A stretch of 64,000 nt of DNA, taken from the NCBI GenBank assembly GCA_011009095.1, contig VTPC01091298.1, positions 10,917 to 74,916 on the forward strand. The letters are read 5' to 3'. Under the pieces are notes generated by a model. That model did not search any database. It saw nothing but the letters and a program-made list of their open reading frames with translations, and was not told the origin of the DNA. Within the stretch, counting starts at the first letter, position 1. Each line of letters starts with the position of its first letter. This DNA comes from Ignelater luminosus (Eukaryota > Arthropoda > Insecta > Coleoptera > Elateridae). A program made the translations under genes and the position numbers. Shown one piece after another: positions 34,195 through 44,550 of the stretch.

Positions 34195-35695
34195 GGTACC
34201 TATTTAATACACGAGATGCAATACAGCCATAAAGGCTTGCTGTGCGCCTTCAATCACGCAACACAGGTTCTTAGTCCAGTAGAGACTAAAATTCTTGGGT
34301 TTCATTGTAGCAAACCCGAATAGTCTGAATCGTTGACGCGTCAGCGCCTCGCACTAGCATAAGCTATATTTCACTGTTTCGGTGTCTTTTTCGCGTAATC
34401 TGTAGTCCAAATCACAGTTAAACGGTTTTATATTGTGGAAATGATTTCTCACAGGGAGATGACCTGTAAATAACCCAACTGTTCTTTTTAACTGAGTTCT
34501 GCTCATTGAATTGAGCTCCTCAGCTTTTTTCGTGGACGGTTTGGCGATTCTTTGATCCATGTACTTATAACTCTTCTAAAGAAACACTTAGGTACTTCTA
34601 AATGTAGCCGGCTCTAATTCAAAAAATGAATTTTCCGATCCCAATTTAGATAAACTATGGACTTCTTCGTTGTCGTCATACCCACTAATGCCCTGGCAAC
34701 CAAACCAGTTTAACTATCAGGTTTTCTGCTTCCTGGAGATCCTTGAGTGCCGTTTGACTGTCTGTGCTTATGTATAATGTTTACATAATCACTTCCATAT
34801 ATTTCCGCATCCGCGCCTTCCTCCTTTGATCCGTTTGTAAACCAGATCAATCATCAGTCAAGCATTTGTTCAGTACTGTTTCAGATTCCTCTGTCAATGA
34901 TTACTTGAAAATTTTTATTTAAGTTTGTTGCTGATGTAGCACAGCCTGATCTCACGTCCAAAATGGGATTACCTACCCTTTTCCAGATTGAACAGTGGCC
35001 TGAGTCTATAGTCATTCTGGAGCTTGTGCAGGGATCATTTTATCTCTCCTTGTATAACAAGATCTGGCGAAAGAAAATCGTACAAGATCTCCATTGTTAC
35101 TGTGGAAGTCGTTTTCATAGTTCTTGTTACTTTCAAACGGGCCAATCTTTGAATCTTGGACAGGTTGAATTTGGTATTTGTTTACAGTGTTTTGGGCAGT
35201 TGTGTATGTTATTGATGTTAAGTATGGACCATACTAAGTCTGAGTTTCTAGGTTTTTCCATACATTTTTTTTTGACATCATTAAGGTGGCCGATGCCTTT
35301 TTCGCTAGTCTGGCAAAGTGTTGGTTTCAGGTAAGTTTGAAGATCAAGATTACTATCAGGTACTTAACCTCTTCCGTGATTATTAGTTTTCCATCGTGCT
35401 AAGCTAGAGGACCTAATTCCTTTAGCTACCTTCTATTGGTGAAAGGTACTATTACTGTTTCTTGGGAATTTATCGAGAGATACTCGCTTATTGCCCAGTC
35501 GGATGCTACATTCAGAGCCATATGCATCTCTTCCCTGATTATAGCTGCGAATTTGCTCTGTGCTATATTCCCACGTAGTTTTTCAACAACCAAGTTATGC
35601 AATAGGGCAAAAAAGATTTTTTCTTGCCGACATCCGCTGTTTTTAAACCTGGAAGTAAGCTTTTTGTAATTAAATATACTAGGGAGGACCAAAAA
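34195..35695 (-). pseudogene. LINE ORF2 3' half (Jockey/R1-type RT tail and RNase H)
   Basis: On the minus strand, frames read MALNVASDWAISEYLSINSQ then ETVIVPFTNRR (RT thumb region), HFARLAKKASATLM, and LNLSKIQRLARLKVTRTMKT. A block around YRLRPLFNLEKGR is followed by a degenerate RNase H region, then RTQLKRTVGLFTGHLPVRNH and the region that normally holds a Cys/His knuckle (now CDLDYRLREKDTETV). It ends near 34195. The palm domain with YxDD lies beyond 35695 and is lost. Many stops and shifts are present. Confidence 0.75.
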
Positions 35696-35879
35696 ATCTG
35701 ATGTAATAGTACATGAAATAAGAGAATGACGTGAAAATTGGTAAGTTTGCAGAGGCTAATGTACCTGGGGCATATTATACGAAACTACTTCTTACTTTTT
35801 ATTTTGAAGTTTCTAGTAAACAAAATATTGCACACAAAAGCAAAAACGGCAGGTGAAAATGAAAAGTACTATATAGAAT

Positions 35880-36180
35880 GGTTATTTATATAGGGTTTTT
35901 GACAATTGGCGGAACAGGTCAGATTGTCTTTAAATGTTTGTATGGGAGTACCAACAGGGAATATTATTGAATCTCACTTTTTACCACAACGCTTGGACGG
36001 AAAAAATTATTTTCAATGCATTAATGAACTGATAGACGATTTTTCATTCAATCTGCGAAATGGACTGATCTAGATGCATGAAGATGCACCAGCACATTAT
36101 GCTTATAACGTCAGGGAATGGTTGAACGAAAATTTTCCCCAATGTTGGATAGGTCATAATAGCCCAGTGTACATACAATT
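35880..36180 (+). pseudogene. DUF4817-family transposase, DDE catalytic fragment
   Basis: After a poorly readable 200 bp, the plus strand gives VWEYQQGILLNLTFYHNAW and, in another frame, MHEDAPAHYAYNVREWLNEN then FPQCWIGHNSPVY. The HxDxAPAH block is the second catalytic region of insect transposases that carry an N-terminal DUF4817 domain. At least one stop lies between the blocks, and the third catalytic residue is missing because the sequence ends before the expected PPRSPDL. The 4286-4561 fragment supplies the opposite end of the family. Confidence 0.7.
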
Positions 36181-36651
36181 AATTACTCTAAAAATGTTTA
36201 GAAATGTTAATAATGCAAGCAACCTGTAATGTTATTTTAAAATTCGCACTAAATCCGCCCCTGTCTTTCAATTTCGTTCAGATATTTGTTTTTCTGACGC
36301 GTAATATTTAAATTATTTCATTATATGAACGGATGTTTGTTAAAATTTTATTTTAAAGAATTGATAACTTTGTGGTCTCGACTTCTGGGCTCCAGCGGAC
36401 GTGCCTTTTGTTATTTTTCCAATATCAAGATCCAGACATAAATAAAAGGTTCCTGGAATATTAGTCGCGAATGCTGGAGTCACACGGTCTTTGTTAAGTC
36501 ACGTTCAGACTGAAAATCTAAGGAGTCAAATTTTTCATTGCCTCATAAGAATACTAGCATTTTGACCTGTTAGGTCGTGCATCTGGCTTCCCAACCCCAC
36601 TCCGGTAAGCGCAAGCTGCGTGACAGGAGACGCAGAGAAAATAGGGATTAC

Positions 36652-38225
36652 GTTGGTACTTTGTGATTTTCTCGAGAAGTCGAAATTTGGACACCGTGGA
36701 ACGCGGGTGTTCACCGCGACCCCCCGGATCCAAGCGGACCCGGTGCTTCACGCGTTTTTACTAGTATGTGGAGATGAACAACAAGTTCATCGTCCCTGTC
36801 TTCATTAGAAGGATCGTGTAAAGAAGTAACTGTGTCGAGCCAGTCATTTGGAAATTATTTAGTCTCACTTTCTTCTTGAGTTTTTGGTTTAGTCATTACG
36901 AAAATCTCCGTTATGTACCTGGTGTTCTTTGACTCCGCTATCTTCGTCATGCTCCCTGGCTGATGGAATTAATATCCCATCTCCAGTGTCTATCGAGAGA
37001 TCTGGTATTCTCTTCGTTATTAAGAAAATTAAAGTTTTGTGTTTGTGGAAGTTAAGTGTTTAAAAATTTATTGTGGTTGAAATCATGCCTTCTCGTAATT
37101 AAATTTAGTGTAAATTCAATTCTTTTGTATTTGGAAAAGTTGCTAGAAACTCAAAGAACCTCCAGATTTAGAGTAAGGAATAATTGTTTATGTTACATAT
37201 ATTTGTTTGTATGTTTATGTTGTTTTGTTCAAATGCTTTGAGTATTTAACGTTAATGTTTGGTTTATTTTAATGTTAGAAAAGTATCTTTATAGTGTATT
37301 CTTTCCGGAAAAATCTAGGGAAAACAATAGGTAGTTTAAATTCTATAGTAATCTTTTGAACGTTTTCTTTTTGTTTGAAGTAATACAAGTTCATATGTTC
37401 TAAATTTATTAATAGTTTTAAATCATGTTCAGTTTTGTTTGCTTAGAGGGGTTTAATACAATAATTATTTTGCGATTTAATGGTTTCTAAACGCATTTAT
37501 TTGACGGGTCCTTTAGACCTAATTTTTATGTAATAATTGTCATTCTTTTATTTGATGTTTGTAAAGTAATAATTTCTTCAATCAACTATATCATTTTGAA
37601 TCTTTTTGTGAATGTTTATTTTACTCGATTTCAAAGCATAATAATAAATTCATGTAGTTTAACTTTTGTGTTCTTATTTCTAGGAGTTTGTTTTTGTTTT
37701 ATAAGCTTATTTAGGTGCCGTGATGATGGACCTTGGCTTCTAGCAACTCGCATAATATTTGATTTTGTGAATAAAGCTTTGTTTATAGTTTTGAGAAACG
37801 AGAGAGAGGCTGGAGATTTATTAAGTTTATTTTATTTTAAGTTGCGGAACCAACAAAGGTTCCTTGGTAAGTAAAAGAGAATACAATTTAGTCTCCGGAC
37901 ACGATTTTGAAGTGTTTATCTACAGGGTGGTATTTTGGGTGGACCCTATATACAGCGTGTTCGTCGGTGTGGGGACAGGTCGACGAATTACATCGTTTTG
38001 TGTGGCACTGTCTCCTGGCGCCCTTTTGGTATCTCTTTTAGGCTTTTCAGCTAAAAGCTAAGTTTTAGGCTCAGGTAAGATCATCAAAGCCTGGGTTATT
38101 TACTATTTTGGAACTTACTCCCGTCTTCGACATGAGCTATGGACTTGAACATCTACCGATATCTGGCTTATACGGGACGTGTGCATACTTTTAGGCATTT
38201 TCCCGTTACAAACCGCTTGCTTGGA
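36652..38225 (+). repeat. Diverged interspersed repeat, copy B (~1.6 kb)
   Basis: Collinear with copy A at 19961-21720: TTTGTGATTTTCTCGAGAAG, CGCGTTTTTACTAGTATGTG, GAAGTAACTGTGTCGAGCCA, TACAGGGTGGTATTTTGGGT and TGCATACTTTTAGGCATTTT. The 5' part is locally GC-rich (36550-36800), giving spurious open frames on both strands. An inverted ACACCCTGTATA end at 38533-38544 faces the ACAGGGTGG at 37923 and may delimit a 620-bp sub-element. Confidence 0.6.
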
Positions 38226-38599
38226 AGCTAACGGAGGACAATTTGAACATGTGTTAAAGTAAGTTTATACTAAATGTAGTCCTTACGATCAATTTGAGTA
38301 AATTTATAAGTTTACTAATTTGTTTTAGATCTTAAATACATGAAGTGAGTTCTGTTTGGTTACTGCATCTTCAAAACTGTTGTTTGGATGCTCGTCCTAT
38401 GTTGCCAGATTTAAAGATCTTAAATTGGTTTCTCGAGGAGCACTTACGCATCCAAAAACGTTCTTCGATAAACATTTTCGTATCAGTTTTACAGGAGGAA
38501 TATGGCTACTTGAAGCTTTTCCGTCAACTGTCGAACACCCTGTATAACAACAGTGGAAAGTGAAGTTATAAACCTAACCTTATCTAGCTAAGATTATTG

Positions 38600-40920
38600 A
38601 CGAAATAATTGCTTGTGCTGTTCTAGTGTTGTGTTGCTTTATGTCTTTTTTGCCATTTTTCTCACTGTATTGTTTGTTTCAGCGTATTCCAGTTTGTCTT
38701 TCGTCTTAAGTTATTAGTTCTCTACGTCTTACTAATAATTATTTAGTTTTATTATTAAGCTTTTCTGTTCTCTTGGATGTTGCCTTGTATGGTTTTTCTG
38801 CTTTCTGTATTACTTCAATTATCTGGTTGTTTTGTTAATTGTGAATCTCTGTTTCTTTTTTTAAAGTTTGAATATTGGAAATATTTTTTGTTGCAAGTTT
38901 TCTCGATCTTCTATGAGTTTCTGTCTGTCTACCATATTTGATCAGTTTTCCTTTTCCTTTTTGCCATTTTTTTTCTTTCTAATTTGGTGTGTATTTTGAT
39001 TTTACACTTGTCAAGCCGGTGGTCGCTTCTCACGCTGATTCTGTTCAGTACTTCTATATGAGGCTGGTTGGACAATATTATAATCGATATGATTTTTTGT
39101 TTTTTCATCCGGGCTGACCAATATCCATTTTCTGTTGTCTCTCTTTTGAAAGAATGTATTCATATTAAATAGTTTCTGTTGTTCTAAGTAACTCACCATC
39201 ATAGTGCCTCTTGGGTTTCTCATTCCCAGCCCGTGTATTCCGATGTAATTCTCGTCTTCGCTTTGTTTCATTTCAATCTTACAGTTAAAATCTTCCATCA
39301 CAAAGTTGTGTGTTGCTGTGGCTTCTTTGAGACTTTCTGATATTTTCTCGTAAAACTATCACTTTTTCGTTTTCGTGGGGAGGGGTGGGGGGGTGGAGGT
39401 GGAAGGGGCGGTCGGGAGGGGGGAACGAGATGTCTCAGCCCGAGGTGGGATCACCGAAAGTGGCTCATGGGAGGGCGCAGCCCGAGGTGGAGCCACCGAA
39501 GGTGGCATGTGGAAGGGCACAGCCTGAGGTGGGGCCACCAAAGGTGGCCTGTGGTAGGGCATAGCCAGAGGTAGGCCCGTGCGAAACATACGGTACCTCA
39601 ACAACGACTAATCCTATAGAGATGAGAAATTCCGCATCTCGGGAACGGCTGATGCGATACAGAAGGAATTATGGTAGGCGGGAGTGTTGGAAGAAAGGGC
39701 TTGCATAAGGTGCGTGCGAGACCAACCACATTTTCTTTTTTGTTTTGGCAGACATTCCGCATCTCCCAAGCGGTTGGTCCCACATAAATGGGAATTTGAT
39801 AGGCAGGTAAGGTGGGAAATGGCCTGGGGGTAGAGAACGTGTGCGGGACTGACCGGCTTTTATTTTTTTGTTTTGATAAACAATCTGTATCTCTCAAACG
39901 GCTGATCTTATAAAGATGGGACCTTGATTGGCAGGTGAGGAGGGAAAAATGCTTTCACAAGATACATGCTGGAGTACGAGATGCATGCCGGACCGACCGC
40001 TTTTCTTTTAATTATTTTGGCAGACACTCCGTACCTCGCAAACAGCTGAACCTATAGAGATGGGACTTTGATAGGCAGATGAGGCGGGGAAGATGCTTGC
40101 CCAACAGCCATGCGGGAGCACGAAATGGATGCGTGACCGAACGTAGTTTCTTTTTTTTGTTTGATTAAGGACACTGCTCGATGCGGGTGCGTACGAAAGG
40201 GAGCCCGACCGGTAACCGAGAAAAGCCAGAGGCCTTTGTCGTGCCGGGAGACTTGAAGCGGAGGTCCGCCAGCGTTCGTCTCTAGTATTATCTTAATGGT
40301 TGTTAATTTGCCTAAGCGTAGTTTTACGTATATGACTCTGTCGGAAGTTGCCTTTAGTGACTCGATGTTTTTTGTTTGCTTTTTGGTGATTAATAATCCA
40401 ACGCCTCCTACAGTATCGTCGTTGCTCTCTTTATAATACAGTAGATTTCCAGACTGAAGCGCAATACATTCTTCTCCTCTTCTAGTTTTACATACTCCTA
40501 GGATGTCCCATTTTATTAAGTTAAATTCATATTCCAGTTCTTCCAATCTTTTTGCGGACGCAGTAAATCATACATTATAAGCAGCCAAGTTCATCATCAT
40601 TTGGCAGCCTGGTCCTACCCAGGTATTCTTAGCTCCCTTCTCTGCCGTTTCGCCTCTCTGAACGCCGCCTTGTTCAGTGGCTCTTCGGCTGCCGGGCACT
40701 GAGGGCCGTTTTCTTCTTGTTGTTATCATCTAAAGGTATTGGGCGTGTACAACACCACACTGGCCGGACAAGTTGGTGAGGAGTTAATCAGCCGCTCCTG
40801 GCATGGAACCGCCCATTCTGGATCAGACGCTGCGGTACCTGTTGGTCCGCGGGAGGTATTTCCTACCGCCAATATCTGGGAGGCATTCCCCTATCTGCCA
40901 CCTGGGAACGTGTTCTCTTA
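38600..40920 (-). pseudogene. LINE ORF with endonuclease domain, interrupted (RTE-like)
   Basis: Minus-strand reading begins with a GC-rich 5' region (EKGAKNTWVGPG near 40600). The endonuclease start follows (MMNLAAYN, LEELEYEFNLIKWDILGVCK, TRRGEECIALQSGNLLYYKE, then VGGVGLLITKK), reaching KLRLGKLTTIKII near 40290. The domain resumes near 39340 with VMEDFNCKIEMKQSEDENYI, then RKWILVSPDEKTKNHIDYNI. DFNCKI is the GDFN catalytic block and HIDYN carries a later active-site region. Positions 39355-40285 between the halves are foreign. Downstream to about 38600 lie degraded pre-RT sequences; no RT motif is preserved. Confidence 0.8.
39355..40285. repeat. GC-rich tandem-repeat block inserted in the LINE endonuclease
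   Basis: Two repeat arrays. At 39437-39570 a 42-bp unit (starting CAGCCCGAGGTGGG) occurs about three times plus a partial copy; 42 bp keeps frame and gives a proline-rich 14-residue repeat in the minus-strand frame 39359-39604. At about 39600-40150 a 125-143-bp unit occurs four times; each carries a CGCATCTC-like block, AACGGCTGA, a GATGGGA.TTTGATAGGCAG block and a poly-T segment. The block is much richer in G than its surroundings. Confidence 0.8.
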
Positions 40921-41747
40921 GGTTCTCAAAAATAACTACGAAAACTTCAACGACGATTGGAGGATGAAGATAATTAATCGAGTCAAAGAGCAACATAATA
41001 AGAACATCTTACCTCAGACAAAACCTTGCTTTGGATTTATCTTTACCTAAGAATATTGTTTCTATACCTCGCCCCTAGGTATATTTTGATTAGTTTAAAT
41101 ATTGTTCCCTTGTCAAGTGCAGACATTTAAATTTAATTGACAAATATACAATGCTAAGATGGTTCGAAGGAGCAAAAAAAAACTAAAAAATAAATAATAT
41201 TTTAATTATTGAGGATATTATTTATGCAAAAAGTTTGTCCTAAGACAGCTACCTCAACTCCGTGACACCACATATAAATCGGGTTAATTCTTATCAGAGG
41301 GCGCGAAATGCATCTTACCAACACAATCTGTTATTCCCAGTGCCAATAGTAATGTTTGGCAGTGACACTGTTTCATTATTTTAGTGCTTTTTGGATGTAA
41401 ATCAACTGTTTGTTATAATAAATTATAGTAGCATCAACAAGCTACCTCTATCAAATCCGTGACACGCTATTCTGGTAAGTAATAGTAAACATTTATTAGC
41501 TTATATTTTTTTGTGTATGAACATAAAACGTAAGGTTATGTTTGCAAATCCTAGAAAATTTGAAAGAAAAAATATTCAACAAAAATGCGGTTAATTCAAA
41601 ATTTCTCCGCTCTGTGATTCTCAAGTCCGTTACCTTTCAATATTTATGGAGCTGATACCTAATCACGGAGTTGAGATTTTTCTGCACATACTTCAATCTA
41701 GACTTGGCAAATTGGTATATTTAGTAGTAACTTTTAGTAGTGCAAAC

Positions 41748-44550
41748 ATGAGCAAAACCAAGAAAAAGTCTAGCAAAACGGAAATTCAGCCAAATCGAGA
41801 AAAAAGAAGAAATGCGATGAGAAGATTACGTGATGCTATAAAAAACGATCCAGTTAGGTATGAAGCAATGAAGGAAAACGAAAGAAAACGATATCATGAG
41901 AGGGTGAGAGCTGGAAAAATTAAAAAAAATAAAGATCTAAGCTGTCGTGATCAAAAATCAATGAGAAAAAGATGGAGGGATTATAGTAAGCGATATTACA
42001 ATTCAATGAAGAACAGAAAGAAAATAGTGGAACAACTAGAAATTAATACACCTCCAGACTCACCTCATCCTCTGGATGAAAACATGAACTATTGTCTGGA
42101 AAATAATAATAATTTGGAGACCCCATCCACTTTAAGAAAAGATACCCCTAACAGTTCAAGACAATCGAACGAAGGAAAGAAGCAGCGCCGAAGAAATACA
42201 TACAAATATAAGTTAAATATTAAACAATTAAAAGAAAAGCTACGTAATGAAAAAAAGAGAGAAGTATAAGAAAAGACTAGAACGAGCAAAAAAGCCATTA
42301 GTAACCCCGTAAAAACAAGAAAAAACATCTTGGGCAACCAGAAAGTCACAAATGAAGTAAAAAGGGAGTTGTTAATCGGAGAAGTAATTATTTCTCAAAT
42401 AAAAGAAAATCTTAAAAACACAAAAGAATCAGAAAGACGTGATTTTGTAAGACGTCTGTCAGAAAAAATACTTAAAAAATATAGGTGTATGCATTATGTT
42501 AGAGAGTTGTCTTCACCTAAACAAATTTTTAGGCCTGTACAAGTAAGTCGTAAGAAGGCAGATTTAATACAAAGATTTAAGCTGTATATCAAAGAATTTC
42601 TTGAAAGGGATGAAAATAGCCGCACTTGTCCAGGAAAGAAAAATACAGTGACTTTTAAAAAATGTTAGAAACAAAAACGATATTTAAATGATTCATTAAC
42701 GATATTACATAAAAAGTTTCTTGCCTCACGTTCAAATATTAAAATAAGTTACTCTAACTTTTGCAAACTTCGACCATTTTCGATATTTATTCTAAACGCA
42801 AAATATAGAGAAACATGCATGTGTTCTGTTCAAGCTAACATGTCTCTTCTTGTGCAAAAATAAAGCAGCTCAAGATGATTAAAAAATCATCACCAGATGA
42901 TACTATTCTAAGCATGTGTTGCCCATCCGCGTTTCCAAGCGAAATTTGTTTAAAAAGAAAGTGTGCTGAATGCTTAAACAAGAAAATCGAGATAACTGAT
43001 GAAAAGTTTGATCGGTCAGAACAAGTAGAATATTACAAATGGGTTTCAAAAAGAGTTACGGTTTCAGTAAAAGAACAGGAAAACTGTGTCAAAAAACAGT
43101 AAAAGAAACTATACAGATCAGCAAGGGTGAGTTACTTGATACATTGGAGATTTCCATAACCAATTTTTTTATCCATTCACGCAATATCATTCACCAGTAC
43201 CGCACTGTCGAATCCACGAAAAAAAAACACTTAATAATGACGAACTTCTTTTTCATATGGATTTTAGCGAGAACTGTAATTGTAAGTATGGTACAGAAGT
43301 ACAATCAGCACATTTTGGAAGTTCGAAACCTCAAATATCATTACACACAGTGATAATCTATTACAAAGACCATGAAGATAGCTCTTTAAAAACTATGCCA
43401 TGCTGTTCAATTGCTAATGATATTCAACACGATCCTGTAGCGATTTGTGTGCATTTAGAACCTCTGATGGGGGAAGTAAAAACTTTAATGCCAACTATTC
43501 GTTATGTAAGTTTTCTAGCGATGAGCCATCGACTCAATGTCGAAATAAGAAAATGTTTTTCCTTATGGTCAAATACATTGCCAAAAAATTGTCCGTACAA
43601 TCGTTTAGATAGCACTTCAGTGAAAGAAGACATGGTAAAGGAGCCCCCGATGGAATCGGGGGGTGTCTAAAGAGGACTGCGGATACCTTAATAGGACAAG
43701 GAAAAGATATCCACAATTTCGAAACCTTTGTTAACGAATTGAACAAGAATATCAGAAAGATTAAAATACATGCCATAGACACTACAATAATATCCGAAAT
43801 CGATAAAATCTTACCAGAAGACCTTGCTACATTCAAAGGTACAATGAAGATTCATGAAGTAGCTTGGACAAATGAGAAACCGTCAATTCTTCAGACACGG
43901 GAATTATCCTGCTTACAGTGTTCCCCTGGAGAATCATGTCTTCATTATGGTTTAGGTACAATAGACATTCGGAGATCTTCACGTATCCTTTTAAGCAACT
44001 GCAGTGGGTAGTGAGTTTGGTAGTTTTAGATCTGATATTTCTTCAATTAAAGGTGTAGCTTTACAATTATTGGAAAATGAATTAAATATCAGCACCGAAA
44101 GTGACCTTATTGACAAAACTAAAATTGAAGCTATTTCTGTCTAAAGCAATAAAATTCAGGCAAAAACCAAAAGTACAAATAACGACCTTGCAGTAGGAGA
44201 TTACATTTTAGTTAAAATAAGTCCATTAAATCCACGTAAGTTGACATTGAAGTTAAGCTTATTTAATCGCTAATTTTATTAAACAAAATAACTCACTTAT
44301 TTCAGGTTTTAAAACTGAGAAGCATTACATCGCTTATGTAGACTCGCTGGAGAAAGACCAAAATAATACATCATTTAAATATGGAGTGAAGGATATGCGA
44401 AAAACTACATACAACAAGTTTGTGTTCCCAAACGAAGACGACAATGATATAATTGAGCTCAAAAATATTATTCAACTTCTTGACGAGCCAAAAGTGTACC
44501 GCGGCCGATATACTTTCAAGGCAGATTTTTCAATGTTTAATATTTCTTAA
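41748..44550 (+). pseudogene. Multicopy transposase-like gene ('DFSEN' type), degraded
   Basis: The ATG at 41748 starts a strongly basic region (MSKTKKKSSKTEIQ, AMRRLRDAIKNDPVRYEAMK, ERKRYHERVRAGKIKK), open to 42269. A frame change leads to YKKRLERAKK and then 42330-42668 (FVRRLSEKILKKYR, FLERDENSRTCPGKKNTVTF). Later blocks are FCKLRPFSIFILNAKYRETC, HMDFSENCNCKYGTEVQSAH (DFSEN), MPTIRYVSFLAM, FVNELNKNIRKIKIHAIDTT and a C-terminal VYRGRYTFKADFS. A candidate GT-AG intron (about 44236-44305) is retained near the 3' end. The blocks match a repeated, mostly unannotated insect family that I recall with DDE-like acidic motifs. At least six frame breaks or stops are visible; terminal repeats were not found. 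Confidence 0.6.

Noticed and set aside
36554-36808. Opposed open frames in a GC-rich patch
   Set aside because: They lie in the diverged repeat copy B and reflect local GC content; no protein family is recognised.
39359-39897. Proline-rich minus-strand ORFs (81 and 99 codons) as a real gene
   Set aside because: They are translations of tandem repeats within an insertion; no start context, splice or homology supports a protein.
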